Below, one piece after another: positions 50,267-58,103 of a stretch of 64,000 bases of DNA. The stretch lies in the NCBI GenBank assembly GCA_900538555.1, contig UPYI01000005.1, positions 1 to 64,000 of the forward strand, given 5' to 3'. Origin of the DNA: an uncultured Porphyromonadaceae bacterium (GTDB lineage Bacteria > Bacteroidota > Bacteroidia > Bacteroidales > Barnesiellaceae). Numbering within the stretch: the first letter of the stretch is position 1; each line of letters opens with the position of its first letter. The notes beneath the pieces are model-generated. The model saw nothing but the letters and a program-made list of their open reading frames with translations. It made no database searches and was not told the origin of the DNA. Position numbers and translations under genes: made by a program.

Positions 50267-52648
50267 ATGGATTACGAAAAGATTCGCATCACCAAGCGTG
50301 ATGGGGCACAGGAGAATTTTTCTATCGACAAAATCAAACGGGCTATCGAAAAGGCTTATCGTGCCGGCGGCATTAACGAAGACAGTGCGATCGATCAGAT
50401 AGCGGTGAAAGTGGCTTCGTCGATCGACAAAGAAAACATTACGGTCGAAGAGATTCAGGATCTGGTAGAACGGGAACTGATGCTGCGTAATCCGTATATT
50501 GCCAAGAAATACATTATCTATCGCGAATGGCGCAATACCGAACGCGACAAACGCACCTCGATGAAACACGTGATGGACGGCATTGTCGCGATAGAGAAAA
50601 ACGATGTGAATCTGAGCAATGCGAACATGTCGTCGCATACACCTGCCGGACAGATGATGACGTTTGCTTCGGAGGTGACGAAAGATTACGCATACAAATA
50701 TTTAGTAGGCGTGCGGTATGCCCGTGCCCATAGAAACGGGGATATACATATCCACGATCTGGATTACTATCCGACCAAGACTACCACTTGTCTGCAATAC
50801 GATCTGGAAGACCTGTTCAATCGCGGATTCCACACCAAAAACGGAACCGTGCGTACGCCGCAGTCGATCCAGAGTTATGCTACCCTCGCGACGATCGTGT
50901 TTCAGACCAACCAGAACGAGCAACATGGCGGACAGTCTATCCCGGCGTTCGACCATTTCATGGCACCCGGCGTCATCAAGAGTTTCCGGAAACATCTGGA
51001 ATCGGATCTGGATTTTATCCTTCATCTGAAAGGTCGTGACGGAAAGCTCGATCTGCGCAAAGATTTTACCGAACGGATCGTTTCGATCGATTATAGCGAC
51101 GAGCAGGCTGCCGTCGTGCTGGATCTGCTGAAAGCGAAAGGGGCGGATTGCATTTCGGCCGACGAAGTGAAAGCGGCGTGGAACCAGTCGTATGAGAATA
51201 CCCGTAAGGATACGCATCAGGCTATGGAGGGGTTGGTACACAACCTGAACACGATGCACTCGCGCGGAGGAAATCAGGTGGTGTTCAGTTCGATCAACTA
51301 CGGAACGGATACGTCGGCAGAAGGGCGTATGGTGATCCGTGAGTTGCTTTCGGCGACGACCGAAGGTCTGGGCAACGGCGAAGTGCCGGTATTCCCGATT
51401 CAGATATTCAAGGTGAAAGACGGTCTGTCGTATTCGGAAGAGGATTATGAAGCCGTACTGGCGAACTACGAAGAGGCCATGGCGGGTAAGATCAAATTTA
51501 AAGCCCCGAATTTCGACCTGCTGTTGGAGGCGTGCCGCACGACAGCGACGTCGCTTTTCCCGAATTTCGTGTTTCTCGATACGGAGTATAATAAAAATGA
51601 ATTGTGGCGTGCCGACGATCCCGACCACTTCCGTTATGAAGTGGCGACGATGGGCTGCCGTACGCGGGTATTCGAAAACCTGCACGGTATCAAAAGCTCG
51701 TGGGGACGCGGAAACCTGTCGTTCACGTCGATGAATATGCCGCGTCTGGCAATCGAAGCCCGTCGCGAAGCGGAGGAACTTTATCCCGACGGCGACAAGC
51801 ATGCCATTCGCAAGGAGGCGCGTATCCTGTTTTTGGAACGGGTGCGCACGATGGCGTCGATGATTGCCGAGCAGTTGTACGAACGTTATCAATATCAACG
51901 TACGGCATTGGCTCGCCAGTTCCCGTTCATGATGAGCAACAATGTGTGGAAAGGCGGCGGAGACTTGCAGCCGAACGACGAAGTGGGCGATGTGCTGTTG
52001 TCGGGAACGCTGGGTATCGGGTTCATCGGCGGACACAATGCCATGTGTGCAATTTACGGCGAGGGTCATGCGCATAGCGAAGAGGCGTGGAATACGCTTT
52101 ACGATGCCGTGAAAGTGATGAACAACGTGGTCGAGGAGTACAAGACCCGTTACAACCTGAACTATTCGGTATTGGCGACACCTGCCGAAGGCTTGTCGGG
52201 ACGATTCACCCGCATGGACCGTCAGCGTTACGGAATCATTCCGGGCGTGACCGACCGCGATTATTATGTGAACTCGTTCCATATCGACGTGAAAGAACCG
52301 ATCAGCATGGTCGAAAAGATCAAAAAAGAAGCGCCGTTCCATGCGATCACACGGGGCGGTCATATCACCTATGTCGAACTGGACGGCGAAGCGAAAAAGA
52401 ATATGGTGGTGATTCTGAAAATCGTGAAGGTGATGCACGACGAAGGTATCGGTTACGGCTCGATCAATCACCCTGTGGACACTTGCCGCAAGTGCGGATA
52501 CAAAGGGGTGATCTATTCGAAGTGCCCTGTTTGCCAAAGTGAGGATATCTCGCGCATGCGCCGGATCACCGGTTATCTGACGGGTAGCCTTGAAAGTTGG
52601 AACTCAGCCAAACAGGCGGAGGAGCGCGACCGTGTGAAACACCATTGA
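50267..52648 (+). CDS. nrdD: Anaerobic ribonucleoside-triphosphate reductase (class III)
   Basis: A 793-residue glycyl-radical enzyme that makes dNTPs without oxygen. An N-terminal ATP-cone (about 1-95, ITKRDGAQENFSIDKIKRAIEKAY) gives allosteric control. The catalytic barrel contains CLQYDLEDLFNRGF and FIGGHNAMCAIYGEGHA. The C-terminus has the zinc site CRKCGY...CPVC and the radical loop RRITGYLTG. The ATG at 50267 is used because the in-frame upstream codons (from 50120) run through the riboswitch. nrdG follows 3 bases after the stop. Confidence 0.97.
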   Translation: MDYEKIRITKRDGAQENFSIDKIKRAIEKAYRAGGINEDSAIDQIAVKVASSIDKENITVEEIQDLVERELMLRNPYIAKKYIIYREWRNTERDKRTSMKHVMDGIVAIEKNDVNLSNANMSSHTPAGQMMTFASEVTKDYAYKYLVGVRYARAHRNGDIHIHDLDYYPTKTTTCLQYDLEDLFNRGFHTKNGTVRTPQSIQSYATLATIVFQTNQNEQHGGQSIPAFDHFMAPGVIKSFRKHLESDLDFILHLKGRDGKLDLRKDFTERIVSIDYSDEQAAVVLDLLKAKGADCISADEVKAAWNQSYENTRKDTHQAMEGLVHNLNTMHSRGGNQVVFSSINYGTDTSAEGRMVIRELLSATTEGLGNGEVPVFPIQIFKVKDGLSYSEEDYEAVLANYEEAMAGKIKFKAPNFDLLLEACRTTATSLFPNFVFLDTEYNKNELWRADDPDHFRYEVATMGCRTRVFENLHGIKSSWGRGNLSFTSMNMPRLAIEARREAEELYPDGDKHAIRKEARILFLERVRTMASMIAEQLYERYQYQRTALARQFPFMMSNNVWKGGGDLQPNDEVGDVLLSGTLGIGFIGGHNAMCAIYGEGHAHSEEAWNTLYDAVKVMNNVVEEYKTRYNLNYSVLATPAEGLSGRFTRMDRQRYGIIPGVTDRDYYVNSFHIDVKEPISMVEKIKKEAPFHAITRGGHITYVELDGEAKKNMVVILKIVKVMHDEGIGYGSINHPVDTCRKCGYKGVIYSKCPVCQSEDISRMRRITGYLTGSLESWNSAKQAEERDRVKHH

Positions 52649-52651
52649 TCG

Positions 52652-53146
52652 ATGAGTTTTCAATCGCTGAATCTGATAAACGTGTACCCCGAAACTATCG
52701 CCGATGGTTTCGGGGTACGCTACTCTATTTATCTTGCCGGATGCACGCATCATTGTCCCGGCTGCCATAACCGGGAGAGTTGGGATGCCGCAGCCGGGGA
52801 GCCTTTCACCGAAGCGATACTGGCACGGATTATCGACGAAATCAACCGGAATCCGTTGCTCGACGGCATTACGGTTTCGGGCGGAGACCCGTTTTTCAAT
52901 CCGGAGGCATTGCTGTCGCTGTTGCAGCGGCTGAAACGCGATACGCACCAGAATATCTGGTGTTATACCGGATATACCTACGATGCCTTGCTTGCCGATA
53001 GCCGCCGCGAACCCTGCCTGCATTATATCGACACGCTGGTCGATGGACCTTTCATACAGAGCGAATACGATCCTACCCTGCTGTTTCGCGGTAGCCGGAA
53101 TCAGCGGTTGGTGCGTTTGGCAGACGGTCGTGCGGTCTCGTTGTAG
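52652..53146 (+). CDS. nrdG: Anaerobic ribonucleotide reductase activating protein
   Basis: A 164-residue radical SAM enzyme that makes the glycyl radical on NrdD. The motif CTHHCPGCHN (CxxxCxxC) is near residue 31, preceded by GFGVRYSIYLAG. ITVSGGDPFF is the SAM-binding GGE-like strand. It lies 3 bases after nrdD and is therefore also under the cobalamin riboswitch. Confidence 0.97.
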   Translation: MSFQSLNLINVYPETIADGFGVRYSIYLAGCTHHCPGCHNRESWDAAAGEPFTEAILARIIDEINRNPLLDGITVSGGDPFFNPEALLSLLQRLKRDTHQNIWCYTGYTYDALLADSRREPCLHYIDTLVDGPFIQSEYDPTLLFRGSRNQRLVRLADGRAVSL

Positions 53147-53323
53147 GCGTATGCCTGCCGTTGCCGTCCGGTCCGGCATTGGGGCGATGCGCATTCGGCT
53201 GCGATCTGTTTTTCGGCGTTTTGTTTCCGGTAATACCGGTTTGTTTCTTCATGCCGGAAACTTTGTCTCCAATCTTGTTATAATTTAACATCTTGTTTTT
53301 CGGTCGCTTTTTAACAAAATGCC

Positions 53324-53492
53324 TATCTTTGCGCTATGCGCGAAGATAGGAGGCGGCTCGGCATAGTTCAAATAAGTTTGACTCTGCCCTCGCTTTTGCC
53401 TATCTTTGGATAAGATAGGCTACGGTTCGGCATAATCAAATCGTGAAACTCTGTTTCCCGTTTGCTTCTGCTCTCGCCTTTGCCTATCTTTG
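53324..53492 (+). repeat. Two tandem type A hairpin repeats forming a promoter array ahead of mutS
   Basis: Three TATCTTTG elements: 53324-53331, 53401-53408 and 53485-53492. The second and third each have TTTG exactly 20 bases upstream (53377-53380 and 53461-53464), so both are full promoters. Units run from AAGATAGG (53343, 53412) to CCTATCTT. Each holds a CGGCATA block, a hairpin (TCAAA-TAAG-TTTGA at 53368-53381; GAAAC-TCT-GTTTC at 53445-53457) and a TCTGC-CTCG block. The rest of the 380-base nrdG-mutS gap (53147-53323) shows no gene. Confidence 0.8.
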
Positions 53493-53526
53493 TTCTTTCA
53501 TTGACAAGCGAAAAAAAAGAAGAGCA

Positions 53527-56142
53527 GTGGCAAAAGAGATAGTGGAAACCCCGTTGATGAAGCAGTATATCGAGATGAAGAAACAACATCCCGATGCGAT
53601 CCTGCTTTTTCGCGTGGGCGACTTTTACGAAACTTTTTCGGACGATGCCTTGACTGCCTCCGAGATATTGGGCATTACCCTTACCCGGAGAGCAAACGGC
53701 GCAGCGCAATATGTCGAGCTGGCAGGTTTCCCGCATCATGCGTTGGATACCTATCTGCCCAAATTGGTGCGGGCTGGCAAGCGGGTGGCGATTTGCGAAC
53801 AGCTCGAAGATCCGAAACTTACCAAGAAGTTGGTGAAACGGGGTATAACCGAACTGGTTACGCCCGGTGTTTCGATCAACGACAATATACTGAACCACAA
53901 AGAGAATAATTTCCTTGCCGGCGTACATTTCGGCAAAGGTGGCGTATGCGGTGTCGCTTTTCTCGACATCTCCACCGGCGAGTTCCTGACGGCGGAAGGT
54001 GCGTATGACTACATCGACAAGCTGTTGGGGAACTTTTCGCCCAAAGAGGTGCTGGTCGAGCGGTCGAAACGCAAACAGTTCGAAGAGCATTTCGGTCCGC
54101 GCTACCTGTTGTTCGAACTCGATGACTGGGTATTTACCGAAGATGCCGCATCGGAGCGGCTGCTCCGCCATTTCGAGACGAAAAACCTGAAAGGATTCGG
54201 CGTGCAGCAGTTGCCCAATGCCATCATTGCGTCGGGATCGTTGCTGCATTATCTCGATATCACCCAGCACACGCATATTGCACATATCACGGCGCTGTCG
54301 CGTATCGAGGAGGATCGTTATGTCCGTCTCGACAAGTTTACGGTGCGTAGCCTCGAACTGCTCGATTCGATGAACGAAGGCGGTCGCAGCCTGTTGAATG
54401 TGATCGACCGCACGGTAAGTCCGATGGGGGCGCGTATGTTGCGCCGCTGGCTGGTTTTCCCGTTGAAGAATGTGAAGAAGATCAACGACCGGCTGAACGG
54501 TGTGGAGTATTTTTTCCGCCGTCCCGATTTGCGCGAGGCGATCGAACCGCATCTGGATCTGATCGGCGATTTGGAGCGTATCATTTCGAAAGTGGCGGTA
54601 GGGCGTATCTCTCCGCGCGAGGTGGCACAGCTCCGGGTGTCGCTGTCGGCTATCGAGCCGATCAAACAGATCTGCCTTTCGGCGGAAGAACCGATGTTGC
54701 AGTATATGGGCGAACAGCTGAATGCCTGCGCCTTGATCCGCGACCGCATCGAACGGGAGATCAACCCCGATGCTCCCACGTTGGTGAACCGGGGCGGAAT
54801 CATACGCCACGGCGTGAACAGCGAGCTCGACGAATTGCGCGATCTGTCGTTTTCGGGCAAAGACTATTTGCTGAAAATACAGCAGCGGGAGATCGAGCGA
54901 ACGGGTATTACAAGCCTGAAAATCAGTTTTAACAATGTGTTCGGATACTATATCGAGGTGCGGAATACGCACAAGGATAAAGTGCCTGCCGAATGGATAC
55001 GCAAACAGACTCTGGTGAATGCCGAGCGGTATATCACGCAAGAACTGAAAGAATACGAAGAGAAAATACTCGGTGCGGAAGAGCGCATATCGGTATTGGA
55101 AACGCAGCTGTTCAATGATCTGGTGCAAGCCATATCGGAATATATTCCTGCGATACAGCTGAATGCCAATCTTATCGCACAACTCGATTGCCTGCTTTCG
55201 TTCGTGAAGACCGCGCAGGAAAACCGGTATGTCCGTCCCGAAGTGAACGAATCGTTGGAGATCGACATCGTAGAGGGGCGTCATCCGGTCATAGAGAAGC
55301 AACTTCCGCCCGGCGAGGTGTATGTGTCGAACAGTGTCAGACTCGACAATGACACCCAGCAGATCATGATGATCACCGGACCCAATATGGCGGGTAAATC
55401 GGCGCTGCTGCGTCAGACCGCGTTGATCGTACTGATGGCGCAGATCGGTTGTTTTGTCCCGGCGGAAAGCGCGAAGATCGGGCTGGTCGATAAGATCTTT
55501 ACCCGGGTAGGTGCATCGGACAACATTTCGTTGGGCGAGTCTACCTTTATGGTCGAGATGAACGAAGCCGCCAACATCCTGAACAATATTTCGGAACGGA
55601 GTCTGGTGTTGTTCGACGAACTGGGACGGGGTACGAGCACCTATGACGGTATATCTATCGCCTGGGCGATTGTCGAACATATCCACGAACACGGGCGTGC
55701 CCGTGCCAAAACGTTGTTTGCTACCCACTATCACGAACTGAACGAAATGGAGCGTACCTACAAGCGCATCGCCAACTATAATGTGTCGGTGAAGGAGGTG
55801 GACAACAAAGTGATATTCCTTCGTAAACTGGTGCGCGGCGGCAGCGAACATAGTTTCGGTATTCATGTCGCCAAATTGGCGGGGATGCCCCAGAGCATTG
55901 TGAAACGGGCTGATCAGATATTGAAGCAGATGGAGAAGGAGAACCGGCAGAACGGTATCGCCAAACCGACGGCGGAGATCGCATCGAGCCGGGGCGGCGT
56001 GCAGCTGAGCTTCTTCCAGCTCGACGATCCTGTGTTGTCGCAGGTACGCGACGAAATACTGCGGGTCGATATCAACAACCTGACACCGATGGAAGCGCTC
56101 AATAAGTTGAACGATATTAAAAAGATCATTACCGGAAAATAG
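53527..56142 (+). CDS. mutS: DNA mismatch repair protein MutS
   Basis: An 871-residue mismatch sensor. The N-terminal mismatch-binding domain has PDAILLFRVGDFYETFSDDA with the Phe-x-Glu wedge (the FYE). The lever and clamp domains follow. The ATPase has Walker A GPNMAGKSALLRQ (near 618), DELGRGTSTYDG and the ATHYHEL signature, then a C-terminal tail. I use GTG at 53527 because homologues begin shortly before ETPLMKQY. An upstream in-frame ATG (53443) lies inside the repeat array and upstream of the nearest promoter. Confidence 0.95.
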   Translation: MAKEIVETPLMKQYIEMKKQHPDAILLFRVGDFYETFSDDALTASEILGITLTRRANGAAQYVELAGFPHHALDTYLPKLVRAGKRVAICEQLEDPKLTKKLVKRGITELVTPGVSINDNILNHKENNFLAGVHFGKGGVCGVAFLDISTGEFLTAEGAYDYIDKLLGNFSPKEVLVERSKRKQFEEHFGPRYLLFELDDWVFTEDAASERLLRHFETKNLKGFGVQQLPNAIIASGSLLHYLDITQHTHIAHITALSRIEEDRYVRLDKFTVRSLELLDSMNEGGRSLLNVIDRTVSPMGARMLRRWLVFPLKNVKKINDRLNGVEYFFRRPDLREAIEPHLDLIGDLERIISKVAVGRISPREVAQLRVSLSAIEPIKQICLSAEEPMLQYMGEQLNACALIRDRIEREINPDAPTLVNRGGIIRHGVNSELDELRDLSFSGKDYLLKIQQREIERTGITSLKISFNNVFGYYIEVRNTHKDKVPAEWIRKQTLVNAERYITQELKEYEEKILGAEERISVLETQLFNDLVQAISEYIPAIQLNANLIAQLDCLLSFVKTAQENRYVRPEVNESLEIDIVEGRHPVIEKQLPPGEVYVSNSVRLDNDTQQIMMITGPNMAGKSALLRQTALIVLMAQIGCFVPAESAKIGLVDKIFTRVGASDNISLGESTFMVEMNEAANILNNISERSLVLFDELGRGTSTYDGISIAWAIVEHIHEHGRARAKTLFATHYHELNEMERTYKRIANYNVSVKEVDNKVIFLRKLVRGGSEHSFGIHVAKLAGMPQSIVKRADQILKQMEKENRQNGIAKPTAEIASSRGGVQLSFFQLDDPVLSQVRDEILRVDINNLTPMEALNKLNDIKKIITGK

Positions 56143-56144
56143 AT

Positions 56145-57395
56145 ATGGAAAGAGCTGAATTTGAAATCATGGCGCCGGTCGGCAGCTACGAATCGTTGTC
56201 GGCGGCTATACAAGGCGGTGCCGATTCGATCTATTTCGGCATCGAGGGACTGAATATGCGGGCACGTTCGTCGAATAACTTTACGATCGACGACCTGCAC
56301 GAGATCGTGCGGATCTGTAACGAGCATCATATCAAAAGCTATCTGACCGTAAACACGGTGATATACGACGACGATCTGGCGTTGATGCGCCGGATTATCG
56401 ACGCTGCCAAAGAGGCGGGGCTGTCGGCGATCATAGCCAGCGATGTGGCGGCTATGACTTACGCATGCAGCATCGGGGTGGAGGTACATCTCTCCACGCA
56501 GTTGAACATTTCGAACGTGGAGGCGTTGCGGTTCTATGCTCGTTTTGCCGATGTTGTCGTGTTGGCGCGCGAACTGAATATGGAGCAGGTTGCCGGAATC
56601 TACCGGGCGATCTGCGAGGAGCATATCACCGGTCCGAGCGGGAAGCCGGTGCGGATCGAAATGTTCTGCCACGGAGCGTTGTGCATGGCGGTATCCGGTA
56701 AATGCTATTTGAGCCTGCATGAGATGAACGCTTCTGCGAACAGGGGTGCATGTATGCAAATTTGCCGCCGTTCGTATGTCGTACAGGACAAAGAGACCGG
56801 TGAGGAGCTGGAAATAGACAACAAATATATCATGTCGCCCAAAGACTTGAAGACGATACATTTCTTGAACAAAATGATCGACTCGGGTGTACGGGTGTTC
56901 AAGATCGAAGGCAGGGCCCGCGGAGCGGAATATGTGCGCACGGTCGTGTCGTGTTACAGCGAAGCGGTATCGGCTTATCTCGACGGAACGTTTGCCGACG
57001 GGAAAATCGAAGAGTGGAATACGCGGCTGGCAACGGTGTTCAACCGCGGTTTCTGGAACGGGTATTACTTGGGACAGCGGTTAGGCGAATGGACGCACCG
57101 TTACGGTTCGTCCGCGACCAAGACGAAAGTCTTGATCGGGAAAGGAATCAAATATTTCTCGAAATTAGGAGTTGCCGAGTTCCAGATCGAAAGCGGTTCG
57201 CTTCGTGTCGGCGATGAGATATTGGTGACCGGACCTACTACGGGAGCGGTGACGCAGGTCGTGGAGGAGATCCGGGTAGATCTGAAACCGGTGGAAGAGG
57301 CGAAAAAGGGCGACCGTTTCTCGATCAGGATGAGCGAGAAGATCCGTCCTTCGGATAAATTGTTTAAATGGCAGGACAGTAAAGTAGCAGAATAA
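56145..57395 (+). CDS. U32 peptidase family protein (possible tRNA hydroxylation factor)
   Basis: A 416-residue U32-family protein. It has the N-terminal APVGSYESLSAAIQGGADSIYFG and the family signature EMFCHGALCMAVSGKCYLS (near residue 170), then RGACMQICRRSY, which contributes further conserved cysteines. Members of this group (TrhP/YegQ-like) take part in 5-hydroxyuridine formation at tRNA position 34 and not obviously in proteolysis. That assignment is by family. It starts 3 bases after mutS and 3 bases before mnmD, so mutS-U32-mnmD look like one transcript. Confidence 0.9.
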   Translation: MERAEFEIMAPVGSYESLSAAIQGGADSIYFGIEGLNMRARSSNNFTIDDLHEIVRICNEHHIKSYLTVNTVIYDDDLALMRRIIDAAKEAGLSAIIASDVAAMTYACSIGVEVHLSTQLNISNVEALRFYARFADVVVLARELNMEQVAGIYRAICEEHITGPSGKPVRIEMFCHGALCMAVSGKCYLSLHEMNASANRGACMQICRRSYVVQDKETGEELEIDNKYIMSPKDLKTIHFLNKMIDSGVRVFKIEGRARGAEYVRTVVSCYSEAVSAYLDGTFADGKIEEWNTRLATVFNRGFWNGYYLGQRLGEWTHRYGSSATKTKVLIGKGIKYFSKLGVAEFQIESGSLRVGDEILVTGPTTGAVTQVVEEIRVDLKPVEEAKKGDRFSIRMSEKIRPSDKLFKWQDSKVAE

Positions 57396-57397
57396 CC

Positions 57398-58096
57398 GTG
57401 GAGCGCGAGCAACCTGTGGCGGAACGTACCGGAGACGGGTCGGAAACTTTGTTTCTCCCTCATCTGAATGAACATTATCATTCGGTAAAGGGGGCATTGA
57501 CCGAAGCGTTGCATGTGTATGTGGAATCGGCATTTCACCGGTGTCCGCTTCCCGCCGTTTCGGTGTTGGAAATGGGTTTCGGCACGGGACTGAACACGTG
57601 GCTTACCCTGTTGGATGCACGGCGTAACCGTCGCCGGGTGGAATATACGGCATTGGAGAAATATCCGTTGCCGGCTGATCTGGCAATCGGGTTGGGATAT
57701 GCCGGTTTGTTTCCGGACGAACCCGATGCTGCCGACCTGTTCGACCGCATACAGCGTGCTCCGTGGAACGAATGGTGCGAGGTAGTGCCCGGATTCCGGC
57801 TCTTGAAACGGGAAACCGATGCTACCGAAATCACATTGTCGCCGCAGTACGATGTGGTTTATTACGACGCTTTCGCACCCGAGAAACAACCGGAGCTGTG
57901 GAGCGAAGAACAGCTGGCACGGATTTGTGCCGGATTGCGTCGGGGCGGTATATTGACTACTTATTGTGCCAAAGGCGAGGTGCGCCGCAGCCTGCAACGG
58001 TGCGGGCTTTCGATGGAACGTCTGTCGGGTCCTCCGGGCGGAAAACGGGAAATCCTGCGGGGAATACTTGCCGAGCGTGAAAAGGAATTTAAATAG
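57398..58096 (+). CDS. mnmD: tRNA 5-methylaminomethyl-2-thiouridine methyltransferase, MnmD type
   Basis: A 232-residue SAM-dependent methyltransferase, the free-standing form of the MnmC N-terminal half. It has VLEMGFGTGLNTWLTLL (near residue 57, SAM motif I), YTALEKYPL and the DUF752 signature YDVVYYDAFAPEKQPELWSE, then LTTYCAKGEVRRSL. It would complete mnm5s2U at wobble position 34. The start codon is GTG at 57398, 2 bases after the U32 stop. The MnmC oxidase half is absent, as expected for this type. Confidence 0.92.
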   Translation: MEREQPVAERTGDGSETLFLPHLNEHYHSVKGALTEALHVYVESAFHRCPLPAVSVLEMGFGTGLNTWLTLLDARRNRRRVEYTALEKYPLPADLAIGLGYAGLFPDEPDAADLFDRIQRAPWNEWCEVVPGFRLLKRETDATEITLSPQYDVVYYDAFAPEKQPELWSEEQLARICAGLRRGGILTTYCAKGEVRRSLQRCGLSMERLSGPPGGKREILRGILAEREKEFK

Positions 58097-58103
58097 ATAG
58101 AAT

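Noticed and set aside
53443..53526. N-terminal extension of MutS from the ATG at 53443
   Set aside because: This ATG is inside the repeat and upstream of the -7 element at 53485; the added residues are unlike MutS.
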